From Nakamurella multipartita DSM 44233 (GTDB lineage Bacteria > Actinomycetota > Actinomycetes > Mycobacteriales > Nakamurellaceae): a stretch of 64,000 nt of DNA. Below are positions 28,690-38,216 of the stretch, piece after piece (positions within the stretch are counted from its first letter, which is position 1; each line of letters opens with the position of its first letter). The stretch covers positions 3,968,001 to 4,032,000 of the forward strand of contig NC_013235.1 of assembly GCF_000024365.1 (NCBI RefSeq), given 5' to 3'. Position numbers and translations under genes: made by a program. The notes under the pieces are model-generated. The model was not told where the DNA came from. It searched no databases and saw nothing but the letters and a program-made list of their open reading frames with translations.

Positions 28690-29836
28690 GAGGCACGGTC
28701 CTTCCGAAGGCGGGGACCGGGTCGTGCAGGGCGGCGGCCACCTGGTGACTCAGCCGGTCCCAGCTGGCCGTGAACGCCGTGACGGCCTGGTCTTCCAGGG
28801 TTTGCACGACGTCCCGGTAGTCGACGCCCACGGCGGCCAGCCGGACCAGCACCCGCTGGGCACCGGCGTAGTAGCCGCGGATCGAATCCTCGGGAATCAC
28901 GCCGTGGTCGGCGACCGCCTGCAAAGTGCCCTCCGGCATGGTGTTCACCACGCCGGGTGCGACAAGATCGACGACGTAGCGGGTGTCGGGGTAGGCGGGG
29001 TCCTTCACCGAGGTCGAGGCCCACAGCGGACGTTGCGGGTGGGCGCCGAGGGCGGCCAGGGCCAGCCACTGCGGCGAGGCGAGCATCCGCTCGTAGTGGG
29101 CGTAGGCGATCCGGGCGTTCGCGATCCCTGCGGCGCCGCGGAGCGCGGCGGCTTCCCGGGTTCCGATCTGGTGCAGGCGCCGGTCGATCTCGGTGTCGAC
29201 GCGGCTGACGAAGAACGAGGCCACCGACCCGATTCTGGAGACGTCGTGGCCGGCCCGATGCGCGGCCAGCAGGCCGTCGAGGAACGCCTGCAGAACCTCG
29301 TCGTAGCGGGTCAGGGAGAAGATCAGGGTGACGTTCACGCTGATCCCCTGGGCCAGGCAGGCGGCGATCGCGGGGATGCTCGGCTTGGTGGCCGGGATCT
29401 TGATGTACAGGTTGGGCCGGCCGACCAGCCGCCACAACGCCTGCGCCGCCGAGATGGTGGCCTCGGTGTCGTCGGCGAGCCGGGGGTCGACCTCGATCGA
29501 GACCCGCCCGTCGACGCCGTCGGTGGTGTCGAACACCGGCCGCAGGACGTCGCAGGCGGCTCGCACATCGGTGGCGGTGAGCACGCGCAGTGCCTCGGTG
29601 ACGTCGACGCCGCGGACGGCCAGGTCACGGATCTGGGGGGTGTAGGCGTCGCTGCGGGTGATCGCCGCGGTGAAGATGGTGGGGTTCGTGGTGACCCCGA
29701 CGACGTACCGGTCCCGGACCAGGGTCGCCAGGCTGCCCGAGGTGAGCCGGTCCCGACTCAGGTCGTCCAGCCAGATCGACACTCCGGCCGCGGTCAGGGC
29801 CTGCAGTGGATCGGTCATCACGGAATGTTCTGTCAT
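28682..29836 (-). CDS. tal: Transaldolase
   Basis: The 384-residue TalB/actinobacterial-type transaldolase transfers a dihydroxyacetone unit in the pentose phosphate pathway. Motifs include [35 protein letters not shown], the Schiff-base Lys in [16 protein letters not shown], and [20 protein letters not shown]. The ATG at 29836 follows AAGGAG by about a dozen bases; a second ATG at 29818 is possible. Its placement between folE and a ferredoxin reductase gene is unusual and suggests a stress-time supply of NADPH or pentose. Confidence 0.92.
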   Translation of the reverse strand: MTEHSVMTDPLQALTAAGVSIWLDDLSRDRLTSGSLATLVRDRYVVGVTTNPTIFTAAITRSDAYTPQIRDLAVRGVDVTEALRVLTATDVRAACDVLRPVFDTTDGVDGRVSIEVDPRLADDTEATISAAQALWRLVGRPNLYIKIPATKPSIPAIAACLAQGISVNVTLIFSLTRYDEVLQAFLDGLLAAHRAGHDVSRIGSVASFFVSRVDTEIDRRLHQIGTREAAALRGAAGIANARIAYAHYERMLASPQWLALAALGAHPQRPLWASTSVKDPAYPDTRYVVDLVAPGVVNTMPEGTLQAVADHGVIPEDSIRGYYAGAQRVLVRLAAVGVDYRDVVQTLEDQAVTAFTASWDRLSHQVAAALHDPVPAFGRTVPHA

Positions 29837-29955
29837 CTGAGGTGTCGCTCCTTCCCGCCGTGGGGCGGGGAACGGGTCGATGTCGGACGTCAGGAAGTTC
29901 TGCCGAAATCCCTGGTATCCGTTGGTCGGCGAGCTGGTCGAGGCCGGTGGGTCGG

Positions 29956-30636
29956 TCATGGCCGACGCCGGTTCGTCGGCCGCGGCAGGGCGAGGGCGAA
30001 GAACTCGGCGCGGGCGGCGGCGTCCTGCCGCAGGTGCCCCTGCACGGCCGAGGTGACGGTGGTGACCCCGTCGGCGTGGACACCACGCATCGTCATGCAC
30101 AGGTGCTCGGCCTCGATGACCACGCCCACGCCTCGGGGCTCCAGGGTGGTCTGCAGCCAGTCGGCGACCTGCTGGGTCAGCCGCTCCTGCACCTGGGGCT
30201 GCCGGGCGAACAACTCCACCACCCGGGCCAGCTTCGACAACCCGAGGATCCGGTCTCCGGGCAGGTACCCGACGTGGGCGACCCCGACGAACGGCAACAG
30301 ATGGTGCTCGCACACCGACTGCACCGGAATGGCCCGGGCGAGCACCATCTCGTCGTAGCCGTCGTCGTTGGGGAAGGTGGTCAGGTCGAAGGGCCGGGGG
30401 GTGAACATCTCTGCGTAGGCCCGGGCCATCCGGCCCGGGGTGTCCCGTCGATTCTCGGTGGCCACGTCCACGCCGAGCGCGGCCAGGAAGGCGGCCGCGG
30501 CGCGTTCCGCGGCGGCCAGATCGACCGGTGCCGTCGGGTGGACCACCCGCAGCGGGTGATGATGACGCCGGTTGACCGGTTCCGGCGGCCCGGGGCGGGG
30601 CCGTGCGCTGGGGGACTGCGGGAGAGCCGCGGTCAC
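29956..30636 (-). CDS. folE: GTP cyclohydrolase I
   Basis: FolE makes 7,8-dihydroneopterin triphosphate from GTP, the first step of folate synthesis. The 226-residue protein carries [20 protein letters not shown], the zinc-ligand segment [20 protein letters not shown], and [20 protein letters not shown]. The GTG at 30636 overlaps the DoxX stop (GTGA). Core folE genes normally sit beside folP/folB/folK, so this copy in a stress operon may be a second isozyme. Confidence 0.92.
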   Translation of the reverse strand: MTAALPQSPSARPRPGPPEPVNRRHHHPLRVVHPTAPVDLAAAERAAAAFLAALGVDVATENRRDTPGRMARAYAEMFTPRPFDLTTFPNDDGYDEMVLARAIPVQSVCEHHLLPFVGVAHVGYLPGDRILGLSKLARVVELFARQPQVQERLTQQVADWLQTTLEPRGVGVVIEAEHLCMTMRGVHADGVTTVTSAVQGHLRQDAAARAEFFALALPRPTNRRRP

Positions 30637-31085
30637 GACAGCGTCTCCGTCCGCGCCGGCCGCGGCGCAGTCCGGCGGAACGTGGCGGCCAGCCGGGCCA
30701 ACGCCAGAGCGGCCAGCAGCAGACCGACGTCGCGGACCGCGACGTCGTAGAAGCCGGGGATGAGCAGCAGGTTGACGATGATCCCGGCCAGCCAGGCCGC
30801 GACGACGTACCCGCCGATCAGCGGCCGGACCGCCACCAGAATCCCCGCCGCGATCTCCACGACCCCGACCACATACATGACCTGCTGGGCGGTGCCGGGC
30901 ACGAGGGAATCGACCCACGGGGCCAGGTAGCCCGGCCAGTCGGTGAGCACATTGACGAACTTGTCCAGCCCGAACACGATGGGCGCCACCGTGAACGCCG
31001 ACCGCAACAGCAGGAACGCCTGGTACGCCGGGTCGTGCAGCTGGCCGGCGCGGGTGGCCCGGTCACGGGTGGGGTGGGTCGTCAT
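30633..31085 (-). CDS. DoxX-family membrane protein
   Basis: The 150-residue protein has four helices ([59 protein letters not shown], and [18 protein letters not shown]) matching the DoxX fold. DoxX proteins are linked to redox and thiol stress in actinobacteria. It is first in the leftward operon doxX-folE-tal-reductase and divergent from an HTH regulator across inverted motifs. Confidence 0.82.
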   Translation of the reverse strand: MTTHPTRDRATRAGQLHDPAYQAFLLLRSAFTVAPIVFGLDKFVNVLTDWPGYLAPWVDSLVPGTAQQVMYVVGVVEIAAGILVAVRPLIGGYVVAAWLAGIIVNLLLIPGFYDVAVRDVGLLLAALALARLAATFRRTAPRPARTETLS

Positions 31086-31096
31086 TGCGCCTCCAG

Positions 31097-31164
31097 CTCT
31101 AAAGGACAGTATCTTTTACGCTAGACTGACAGTTTTCTTAAGTCAAGGTTGGTGTCCCTTAGAG
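31097..31164. promoter_or_regulatory. Inverted motif pair CTCTAAAGGAC / GTCCCTTAGAG
   Basis: CTCTAAAGGAC at 31097-31107 and its near reverse complement GTCCCTTAGAG at 31154-31164 bracket the divergent promoters of doxX and the HTH regulator. A related sequence, CTCTAAACTATGGGAC, lies in the fdxA promoter at 36012-36027. This is a candidate operator for the adjacent regulator or its paralogue. Confidence 0.45.
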
Positions 31165-31175
31165 GATGGGGTCGG

Positions 31176-31877
31176 ATGGCTGCGCAAGATTTTGCTGATC
31201 GAGTGACCGGTCTGGCGGCCCTGGCCGACCCGGTCCGCCGTGAGCTGTACCTGTTCGTGGCCGCCCAATCCGAACCGGTCAGCCGAGACCGGGCCGCCGA
31301 AGGCGTCGCCGTCCCACGGCACACGGCGAAATTTCACCTGGACAAACTGGTCGAGCAGGGTCTGCTGGACACCGAGTTCCAACGACTGTCCGGCCGGCGG
31401 GGCCCCGGCGCCGGACGACCCACCAAGCTGTACCGGCGGTCCGGCCGGGAACTGTCGGTGACCCTGCCCGAACGCCGGTACGACCTCGCCGGGCAGCTGT
31501 TCGCCCAGGCCATCGACGACTCCACCCGGGCCGGCGCACCGGTGCTGGACGCGGTGCACACCGCCGCCGCCGAGTACGGCCGGACCCTCGGGACCCAGGC
31601 GCGGCAGGCTCTGGGCCCACGACCCGGGCCAGCACAACGGGCCGCCGCGGTGTGCGCCGTCCTGGCCGCGCACGGATACGAACCCCGACGTGTGGACTCG
31701 AGTGTCATCCTGGTCAACTGTCCGTTCGACGCGTTGGCTCGAGACCACACCGACCTGGTCTGCGGGATGAACCTCGCCCTGCTCGGCGCGGTCGCCGACC
31801 GGGTCGGTGACGGGACACTGACGGCCCGGCTGGACCCGGCAGACGACCGCTGCTGCGTCGTGCTGAACACCCCGTGA
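31176..31877 (+). CDS. HTH regulator with Cys-containing C-terminal domain (SufR-like)
   Basis: The 233-residue protein has an ArsR-like winged HTH (residues 8-75: LADPVRRELYLFVAAQSEPV and RHTAKFHLDKLVEQGLLDTE, wing GRPTKLYRR) and a C-terminal effector domain with VNCPFDALARDHTDLVCGMN. It shares the Cys-Pro/Val-Cys pattern with the genes at 20810 and 36406. The ATG at 31176 is preferred over an upstream TTG because conserved sequence begins there. It is divergent from the doxX operon and likely controls it. Confidence 0.8.
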   Translation: MAAQDFADRVTGLAALADPVRRELYLFVAAQSEPVSRDRAAEGVAVPRHTAKFHLDKLVEQGLLDTEFQRLSGRRGPGAGRPTKLYRRSGRELSVTLPERRYDLAGQLFAQAIDDSTRAGAPVLDAVHTAAAEYGRTLGTQARQALGPRPGPAQRAAAVCAVLAAHGYEPRRVDSSVILVNCPFDALARDHTDLVCGMNLALLGAVADRVGDGTLTARLDPADDRCCVVLNTP

Positions 31878-31936
31878 CCGCTCGGAGCGACGCCGCGGCC
31901 CGCCAACCCGTAGCGGCGACGCCGCACCGTGCATGG

Positions 31937-32305
31937 TCACGGTGACATCCCGGTTGGCGGCGGGTCCTGCATTCTGTCCCAGAGCCGGCCGAGCCGTCGA
32001 CGCAGCGCGCTTTCCAACCCCTGCTGAGGGACGGCTCGGACGCCTGAGCACAGCAGCCACACCCCCCAGCACATGGCCAAGAAGCCGATCAGGCTCGTGA
32101 CGACACCCCACCCGGGCGACGCCTGGGCCAGGACCGCGCCGGCCATGAAGGCGACCAGGCCGAATATGAAGATCACCGAACCCCACCCGGACCGGCCGCG
32201 GCGGCGCCGGGAACCCGCCATGCTGGCGAAGAACTCCGGGTCTTCGGCCTGCACTCGCTGCTGGATCTCATCGAGTATCCGCTGTTCGTGGTGGGATAGT
32301 TTCAT
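31937..32305 (-). CDS. DUF3040-family membrane protein
   Basis: The 122-residue protein begins MKLSHHEQRILDEIQQRVQA, the diagnostic DUF3040 start, then has two helices (SVIFIFGLVAFMAGAVLAQA and GVVTSLIGFLAMCWGVWLLC). Function is unknown. Its ATG overlaps the stop of the universal stress protein gene (ATGA at 32302-32305), so it is coupled to a stress gene. Confidence 0.85.
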   Translation of the reverse strand: MKLSHHEQRILDEIQQRVQAEDPEFFASMAGSRRRRGRSGWGSVIFIFGLVAFMAGAVLAQASPGWGVVTSLIGFLAMCWGVWLLCSGVRAVPQQGLESALRRRLGRLWDRMQDPPPTGMSP

Positions 32306-32943
32306 CGGAAACCCGCCCCCAGCAGGGCCTCCCGACCCTTGTGGTGCGTGCGCTGCCCGAGCGCGATCGGATCCGGAACGTGCCGGACGACGACGACCGG
32401 GCAGGAGGCGCGCGCGGCGACGTGTTCGCTGACCGAGCCGAGCAGCCGGCCCGGCAGCGCCACGTGACCACGGGATCCAACGACGAGAAGGTCGGCCCCC
32501 TGGGCGGCGGCGACGAGCACCTCGGCCGGGTGCCCCCGGGTCACCGTTCCGGTAACCCGACCCGCGTCCTCACCCAGCGCGACATCCAGCGCATCGGCCA
32601 GCGCGGCCCGGGCGTTCTCGGCCCAGTCGATGTCCAAGGACCCGAACTCCATCCCCGACGTGCTGGGGTACTCCCAACTGATCACCGCCTCCACGGCCGC
32701 CCCGATCAGGTCGGCCTGCCCGGCCGCCCAGCGCAACGCATCGACGGAGGCAGGAGAGCCGTCGACCCCCACCACGATCCGCGGGGTCGCATCTTTCGCG
32801 GCCGGCTCCCCCGCCGGCGCCGCGGCAACCGGGACCGACCCCTCGACTTCCACCCTGGTTGACGGCGCCGGTGGCCGTCGATCCGAACCCGGCTGGTAGC
32901 TATTGCGACCCCATTGCCCGTCGGTCGCGAGTTTTCGCATCAT
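32302..32943 (-). CDS. Universal stress protein (UspA family)
   Basis: The 213-residue protein has one Usp domain after a 55-residue Ala/Pro-rich leader. The ATP-binding pattern is present: IVVGVDGSPASVDALRWA at the start and GSRGHVALPGRLLGSVSEHV near the end, followed by SCPVVVV. In mycobacteria, Usp genes belong to the hypoxia regulon together with Acg proteins, as here. The leader is of uncertain extent; the start at 32943 may be early. Confidence 0.87.
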   Translation of the reverse strand: MMRKLATDGQWGRNSYQPGSDRRPPAPSTRVEVEGSVPVAAAPAGEPAAKDATPRIVVGVDGSPASVDALRWAAGQADLIGAAVEAVISWEYPSTSGMEFGSLDIDWAENARAALADALDVALGEDAGRVTGTVTRGHPAEVLVAAAQGADLLVVGSRGHVALPGRLLGSVSEHVAARASCPVVVVRHVPDPIALGQRTHHKGREALLGAGFR

Positions 32944-32992
32944 GTCCTGTCCTTAAGAGTGTCAAGCATTTTCCACTGACGAGGCGGTCGAC

Positions 32993-33988
32993 TCAGGGGG
33001 CGGCACCGACCGGTTCCGGCAGCAGCAGGTCCGTCGCGTCCCGCCGCGGGGTTTTCGCCACCGGCGCCCCGAAGCCCAGGCGCAGCACCGCCTGCGGGTA
33101 CCGGCCGTCGCCCAGCAGCCGACGCAAACGCCGTCGCTGCTCGGCGACCTCGATGGGCTGGGACAGGAAGGACGCGCTCAGCCCCAGTGCAGTCGCGGTC
33201 AACAACACCCGTTGCAGGGCCTGACCGGCCTCGACCTGGCAGGCCGGTCCATCCATCCAGGTGGACAGCACCACCACGAACGGTTCCGCCTCGAAGTCCC
33301 CGTCCGGGGGCCGGACATGGGCGTAGCCGTTGCCCAAATCCCGATACGCCCAGAGGTCGTGGGATTCAGGTCTCGGCCCGGCCGCGGCCAACGGCACCCC
33401 GTCCGGGTGGCCATGCCGATCACCGGCCCAGGCCTCCAGTTCGGCCCGGCAGACCACGTCGTCACGTTGCCGCTGGTCGGCGGCCGCGACCAGGCACCGC
33501 AGCTCGAACCGCTCCGCCGGCGTGACCATCGTCCGAAAGTCCGCGCCTTCGACGGCCGCCGCATAGGTCAGCACCCGCCGATACGCTTCCGGCATCGGAG
33601 CGTCCAGGAAGGGTTGTCGGTTGGTTCGGCGCCGTTCGATCATCGCGTACAGGGCGGCGTCGTCGCGGGATTGCACGGTCACCGGGCCGGGCCGGATGAC
33701 GGCCAGGGCGTCCGGGGTCTCGCCGGGTTGGATGGTCACCACCGGGGTCACGCCGTGCGCGTGCAGGGCCAACCGGAGGTTGAACAGCGCGGCGCCGCAG
33801 GCGATCCGTAGTTCCCGGTCGTCGGGGTCGTGGGCGATCAGCCGGCGACCCCGGTCGGGGTGGATCTCGATGCGGTCGGGGGCGAGCCGGAACCGCCACG
33901 GCTGGGTGTTGAACAGCGACGGTGCCTGGCCCGCCGCCGCCACCACCCGCCGCGTCGCCGATTCCGACAATCCCAACGCCGTCCTCAT
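32993..33988 (-). CDS. Acg-family nitroreductase-like flavoprotein (copy 2)
   Basis: The 331-residue paralogue of the gene at 24176 shares residues 4-129 almost exactly, in DNA as well as protein, then diverges abruptly after the segment TNRQPFLDA. The remainder keeps family motifs (AGQALQRVLLTATALGLSAS, FLSQPIEVAEQRRRLRRLL). It precedes the Usp and DUF3040 genes on the same strand, a layout like DosR-regulated clusters. A role in hypoxia or nitrosative stress is inferred from the family. Confidence 0.88.
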   Translation of the reverse strand: MRTALGLSESATRRVVAAAGQAPSLFNTQPWRFRLAPDRIEIHPDRGRRLIAHDPDDRELRIACGAALFNLRLALHAHGVTPVVTIQPGETPDALAVIRPGPVTVQSRDDAALYAMIERRRTNRQPFLDAPMPEAYRRVLTYAAAVEGADFRTMVTPAERFELRCLVAAADQRQRDDVVCRAELEAWAGDRHGHPDGVPLAAAGPRPESHDLWAYRDLGNGYAHVRPPDGDFEAEPFVVVLSTWMDGPACQVEAGQALQRVLLTATALGLSASFLSQPIEVAEQRRRLRRLLGDGRYPQAVLRLGFGAPVAKTPRRDATDLLLPEPVGAAP

Positions 33989-34147
33989 GACGTTCGAACC
34001 TCTTCCTGTGTTCTGTCGACCCGGGTCGGTCGAGTTACGGTTGTCCTTCGTGGTGGCCCCCCTGACCGGGCAGGACCCGGTGCGGGGGGCGGGGAAGCGC
34101 CGGACCAGCGGGAGGACCGTCCCGACGGTCGGCAGCGTGGCTCATGT

Positions 34148-35896
34148 CTACGTCTTGTCCGGGTTCGTCGAGGCAGTTCCGACACCAAGGGGCGGTCTGG
34201 ACTCGGCGGCCCGCAGCGGCCGCCAGCCGCGGTGCGGGTGCGCCTCGGTCCGCATCCGGTCGACCATGTGTGGATGATGCAGTTCGAACGCCGGCCGCTC
34301 GGACCGGATCCGGGGCAGCGAGGTGAAGTTGTGCCGCGGCGGCGGGGAACTGGTGGCCCACTCCAGGGAGTTGCCGTATCCCCACGGGTCGTCCGCCGTC
34401 GTGATCTCGCCGTACCGCCAGGACTTCACCACGTTCCACACGAACGGCAGCACCGAGGCACCCAGCACGAACGACCCGATGGTCGAGATCGTATTCAGTG
34501 TCGTGAACCCGTCGGTGGGCAGGTAATCCGGATACCGGCGGGGCATCCCCATGTTGCCCAGCCAATGCTGAATCAGGAACGTCAAGTGGAAGCCCACGAA
34601 GGTGGTCCAGAAATGTAGCCGGCCCAGCCTTTCGTCCAGGAACCGGCCGGTCATCTTCGGGAACCAGAAATATATCCCTGAATAGGTGGCGAACACGATC
34701 GTCCCGAACAGCACGTAATGGAAGTGCGCAACCACGAAGTAGCTGTCGGTGACGTGGAAGTCGATCACTGGTGAGGCCAGCATCACGCCGGTCAAGCCGC
34801 CGAACAAGAAGGTCACCAGGAACCCGCAGGCGAACAGCATCGGTGTCTCGAAGGAGATCTGCCCGCGCCACATGGTCCCGATCCAGTTGAAAAACTTGAT
34901 GCCCGTGGGAACCGCGATCAAAAAGCTCATCAGCGAGAAGAAGGGCAACAGCACTGCGCCCGTCGCGAACATGTGGTGCGCCCACACCGCCGAGGACAGC
35001 GCCGCGATGCCCATCGTCGCGAACACCATCCCGCGGTACCCGAAGACCGGTTTGCGAGAGAACACCGGAATGACCTCGGTGACGATGCCGAAGAACGGGA
35101 TGGCCACGATGTACACCTCGGGATGCCCGAAGAACCAGAACAGGTGCTGGTACAGGATTGCGCCGCCGTTGGCGGGGTCGAGCACGTGCGATCCGAAGTG
35201 CCGATCGGCGGCCAGGCCAAGGAGCGCGGCAGTCAGGATCGGGAACGCGATCAGCACCAGGATCGAGGTGATCAAAATGTTCCAGGTGAAGATCGGTAGT
35301 CGCCACATCGTCATGCCCGGGCAGCGCAGGCAGATCACCGTGGTGATCATGTTCACGGCACCCAGGATGGTGCCCAGACCGGACACCGCCAGGCCCATGA
35401 TCCACAGGTCGCCGCCCACCCCGGGCGAGTTCTGCACCCCGGACAACGGGACATACGCGGTCCAGCCGAACGCCGCTGCCCCACCCGGGGTGAAGAATCC
35501 GGAGATGGCGATCAGCGCGCCGAACACGTACAGCCAGTACGAGAAGGCGTTCAGCCGGGGGAACGCCACGTCGGGGGCGCCGAGCTGCAGGGGCAGCACG
35601 TAATTGGCGAAACCGAACACCACCGGCGTCGCGTAGAACAGCAGCATGATCGTGCCGTGCATCGTGAACAACTGGTTGTACTGTTCCGGCGCGAGGAACT
35701 GCAGACCCGGCCGGGCCAGTTCGGCCCGCATCAGCAACGCCAGCAGGCCGCCGACCACGAAGAACACGAACGACGTGACGATGTACATCACGCCCAGCAC
35801 CTTCGGGTCGGTCGTCCTCAGGTACCCCAGGAACCGGTGACCCCGGGGGCGCGGAAGCGGCCGAGAGATCACCGGATGTGGTGTCACAGCGGTCAA
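34148..35896 (-). CDS. ctaD: Cytochrome c oxidase subunit I (aa3-type), stand-alone
   Basis: The 582-residue haem-copper oxidase subunit I has the usual twelve-helix pattern. Haem and copper ligands are visible: His in [26 protein letters not shown] with the Tyr-linked Cu ligand, [11 protein letters not shown], and [12 protein letters not shown]. The K-channel segment [12 protein letters not shown] is present. No ctaC or ctaE is nearby, so this is probably an accessory subunit I paired with subunits encoded elsewhere. It is divergent from fdxA. Confidence 0.94.
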   Translation of the reverse strand: MTAVTPHPVISRPLPRPRGHRFLGYLRTTDPKVLGVMYIVTSFVFFVVGGLLALLMRAELARPGLQFLAPEQYNQLFTMHGTIMLLFYATPVVFGFANYVLPLQLGAPDVAFPRLNAFSYWLYVFGALIAISGFFTPGGAAAFGWTAYVPLSGVQNSPGVGGDLWIMGLAVSGLGTILGAVNMITTVICLRCPGMTMWRLPIFTWNILITSILVLIAFPILTAALLGLAADRHFGSHVLDPANGGAILYQHLFWFFGHPEVYIVAIPFFGIVTEVIPVFSRKPVFGYRGMVFATMGIAALSSAVWAHHMFATGAVLLPFFSLMSFLIAVPTGIKFFNWIGTMWRGQISFETPMLFACGFLVTFLFGGLTGVMLASPVIDFHVTDSYFVVAHFHYVLFGTIVFATYSGIYFWFPKMTGRFLDERLGRLHFWTTFVGFHLTFLIQHWLGNMGMPRRYPDYLPTDGFTTLNTISTIGSFVLGASVLPFVWNVVKSWRYGEITTADDPWGYGNSLEWATSSPPPRHNFTSLPRIRSERPAFELHHPHMVDRMRTEAHPHRGWRPLRAAESRPPLGVGTASTNPDKT

Positions 35897-35996
35897 CTCA
35901 ACCCCCTCCGACCGTGTCGAGGACTGGCCGGGAGCGCGCCCCGGAGCGCCGGCCCGGTGGATATCGCCTCGCGGGACACTCCCCGCCCACCTTTTT

Positions 35997-36027
35997 TTGA
36001 GGGCCGCTATCCTCTAAACTATGGGAC
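35997..36027 (+). promoter_or_regulatory. Predicted fdxA promoter with overlapping CTCTAAA...GGGAC motif
   Basis: TTGAGG (35997-36002) and TATGGG (36020-36025) are 17 bp apart. CTCTAAACTATGGGAC (36012-36027) overlaps the -10 box and resembles the inverted motifs near 31100-31164, so regulation by one of the SufR-like proteins is plausible. Confidence 0.45.
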
Positions 36028-36064
36028 GTGCAGGGGGAAGTCAACTGAGCAGAGAGGTGCCGCC

Positions 36065-36409
36065 GTGACCTATGTCATCGCCGAGCCGTGTATCGACGTG
36101 CTGGACCGGGCCTGCGTGGAGGAATGCCCGGTGGACTGCATCTACGAAGGTGCCCGGGCGCTGTACATCCACCCCGACGAGTGCGTCGACTGCGGCGCCT
36201 GCGAACCGGTATGCCCGGTCCAGGCGATCTTCTACGAGGACGACGTCCCGAACCAATGGGAGGCGTTCACCGACGACAACGCGCGGTTTTTCACCGACAC
36301 CCTGCCCGGACGTTCCCAGCCCGTCGCATCCCCCGGCGGCGCGACCACGATCGGCCGGCTCGGGGTCGACACCAACCTCGTCGCCGCCCATCCACCGGTC
36401 AGCACATGA
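36065..36409 (+). CDS. fdxA: Seven-iron ferredoxin
   Basis: The 114-residue ferredoxin has two cluster-binding motifs: CIDVLDRACVEECP near residues 9-22 and CVDCGACEPVCP near 41-52. This is typical of FdxA ([3Fe-4S]/[4Fe-4S]) of actinobacteria, which is induced by hypoxia or acid in mycobacteria. The GTG at 36065 follows AGAGAGG by a few bases. It overlaps the next regulator by ATGA, so electron carrier and regulator are made together. Confidence 0.93.
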   Translation: MTYVIAEPCIDVLDRACVEECPVDCIYEGARALYIHPDECVDCGACEPVCPVQAIFYEDDVPNQWEAFTDDNARFFTDTLPGRSQPVASPGGATTIGRLGVDTNLVAAHPPVST

Positions 36410-37134
36410 TGACCGACCAGTCGGACATCCCCGACGACACACCGACCGACCCCACCGCATCCAAGCCCCGGCGGCGGCTGCTCAAGCTGCTGCGCCGCAG
36501 CACCATCCCCTTGGACGTCTACCAGCTTGCCGAGGCGACCGGGCTGCACATCACCACCGTCCGATTCCACCTGGACGTGCTCGTCAAAGCCGGACAGGTC
36601 AGCGCACAGAAGACCCCAAGGACCACCCCTGGTCGACCCCGCACCGTCTACGCCGCCCACGCCGAGGAATCCCCTCCCGACGGCTATCGGCCCCTCGCCG
36701 CCCTGCTCGCCGCCAACCTCGGCCCCACCCCACGCACCCGCCGCCGCCGCGCCGAAAAGGCCGGCCGGGACTGGGCAACCAGCCTCATCCCCACCGTCGA
36801 CGATGTCGCCACCCCAGACGAGGCTGCGCACCGAATCGTCGACTTGTTCGCCGAGATGAACTTCGACCCCGAGCTCGTTCACCCCGCCTCGGCCACCGGT
36901 GAACGGGAGATCCGGCTCCGCGCCTGCCCCTACCGGGACGTCGCCCGGGAACATCCCGACGTGGTCTGCGCCATCCACCTCGGGCTCCTGGAGGGTGCGC
37001 TCACCCAACTCGGCAAACCACTCACCACGGTGCGCCTGGTGCCGTTCGTCAAACCCCACCTGTGCCTGGCGTACCTGACCCCCCAACCCACGCCTTCAGC
37101 AGCATCACCGACAACCTCCACCATCGGGGCCTGA
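36406..37134 (+). CDS. HTH regulator with Cys-containing C-terminal domain (SufR-like)
   Basis: The 242-residue protein has a winged HTH (residues 22-80: RRRLLKLLRRSTIPLDVYQL and TGLHITTVRFHLDVLVKAGQ) and a C-terminal domain with LRACPYRDVAREHPDVVCAI, then HLGLLEGAL. The CPYRD...VxC pattern is close to mycobacterial SufR-type repressors. Its start overlaps the fdxA stop. I infer an Fe-S-, NO- or oxygen-responsive autoregulator of the fdxA operon. Confidence 0.82.
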   Translation: MMTDQSDIPDDTPTDPTASKPRRRLLKLLRRSTIPLDVYQLAEATGLHITTVRFHLDVLVKAGQVSAQKTPRTTPGRPRTVYAAHAEESPPDGYRPLAALLAANLGPTPRTRRRRAEKAGRDWATSLIPTVDDVATPDEAAHRIVDLFAEMNFDPELVHPASATGEREIRLRACPYRDVAREHPDVVCAIHLGLLEGALTQLGKPLTTVRLVPFVKPHLCLAYLTPQPTPSAASPTTSTIGA

Positions 37135-37137
37135 GCG

Positions 37138-37569
37138 ATGACGGCAGCCGGACAGGTCATCGGCGCGGCCACCGCGTTCATCTGGCTGGGGATGGTACTG
37201 GCCATTTCGTTCCTGGAGACACCCCTGAAATTCCGGGCCCCAGGGATCACGCTGCCACTCGGCCTGGGCATCGGCCGGCTCGTCTTCCGAGCCCTAAACG
37301 TCACCGAGATCATTTTTGCAGCACTGCTTCTCGCCGCGCTGATGGCGTCCCGACCGATTGCTACGATCTGGGTCCTGCTCGGCGTCACCGGAGCATTCCT
37401 GGCCGCCCAGACCGGGCTGCTACGGCCACGTCTCGACAGACGCGCCGGACAGATCATCACCGGCCAGAGCCCACCCGCATCCCGGCTGCACCTAGCGTAC
37501 GTCGCCCTCGAGGTCCTCAAGGTCGCCGCGCTGGTCACGCTCGGCACCCTGCTGATCACCAGCCCATGA
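37138..37569 (+). CDS. Four-helix membrane protein of unknown function
   Basis: The 143-residue protein has four hydrophobic helices (VIGAATAFIWLGMVLAISFL, ALNVTEIIFAALLLAALMAS, IATIWVLLGVTGAFLAAQ, and a last one in LEVLKVAALVTLGTLLI). Conserved-looking polar residues are E27 and P29 in FLETPLKFRAPGI. It starts three bases after the HTH regulator, so it is in the fdxA operon. No family name was recognised. Confidence 0.75.
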   Translation: MTAAGQVIGAATAFIWLGMVLAISFLETPLKFRAPGITLPLGLGIGRLVFRALNVTEIIFAALLLAALMASRPIATIWVLLGVTGAFLAAQTGLLRPRLDRRAGQIITGQSPPASRLHLAYVALEVLKVAALVTLGTLLITSP

Positions 37570-37838
37570 AGAAAGTCGAGCATGACCTTCACAGAACCGA
37601 CCTACAACCCTGGTTTGAGCGGTCGCCCCCAGGTATGACGCAGCAGGCGTTCCCCGTGTGTGCTGAGTCGAGAGAAGGTCTGCGCCACCTGCGCCCTTCA
37701 CCGGGACCAGTGAGTCGACCCTGCCCAGACGCGGTGACCCCTGCCGACCGAACCAACCAAACGCGTGCCATCCGGCCCATGCCGAGTCGTGCACGTTCCT
37801 GCGACACGAAAGAACCCACCGTCAGGAGGTCATTGCAA

Positions 37839-38216
37839 ATGATCGACCAACACGCGGTGCAGGTGCGGCGCATCTACGACGAACCCCGCACCGACGACGG
37901 CACCCGCGTCCTCGTGGACCGGCTCTGGCCCCGCGGAATGTCCAAAGCCCGCGCACGACTGAACGAATGGTGCCGAACGGTGGCCCCGTCCACGGAGCTG
38001 CGGACCTGGTACCACCACGAACCGGAACGCTTCGAGGAGTTCACCCGCCGCTACCTTGACGAACTCGCCACCCCCGAACAAGCCGCAGCGCTCGCACACC
38101 TGCGTGACCTCGCCAACCACAACTCGCTGACATTGCTCACCGCAACCAAATCAACCGCCCTCAGCGAGGCAGCGGTTCTAGCGACCCTGTTGACATCTTC
38201 GGGAACCCGACCGTGA
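37839..38216 (+). CDS. DUF488-family protein
   Basis: The 125-residue protein matches the short DUF488 type, with VRRIYDEPRTDDGTRVLVDR, LWPRGMSKARARLNEW and a C-terminal LTLLTATKSTALSEAAVLA. The family function is unknown; some members sit in respiratory or NO-related clusters. The ATG at 37839 follows AGGAGG with ten bases between. It is 270 bp after the membrane protein, a stretch in which I see nothing else. Confidence 0.85.
   Translation: MIDQHAVQVRRIYDEPRTDDGTRVLVDRLWPRGMSKARARLNEWCRTVAPSTELRTWYHHEPERFEEFTRRYLDELATPEQAAALAHLRDLANHNSLTLLTATKSTALSEAAVLATLLTSSGTRP

Noticed and set aside
28544-30358. 604-codon open frame on the plus strand
   Set aside because: It lies wholly opposite the transaldolase, reductase and folE genes, which have clear catalytic motifs.
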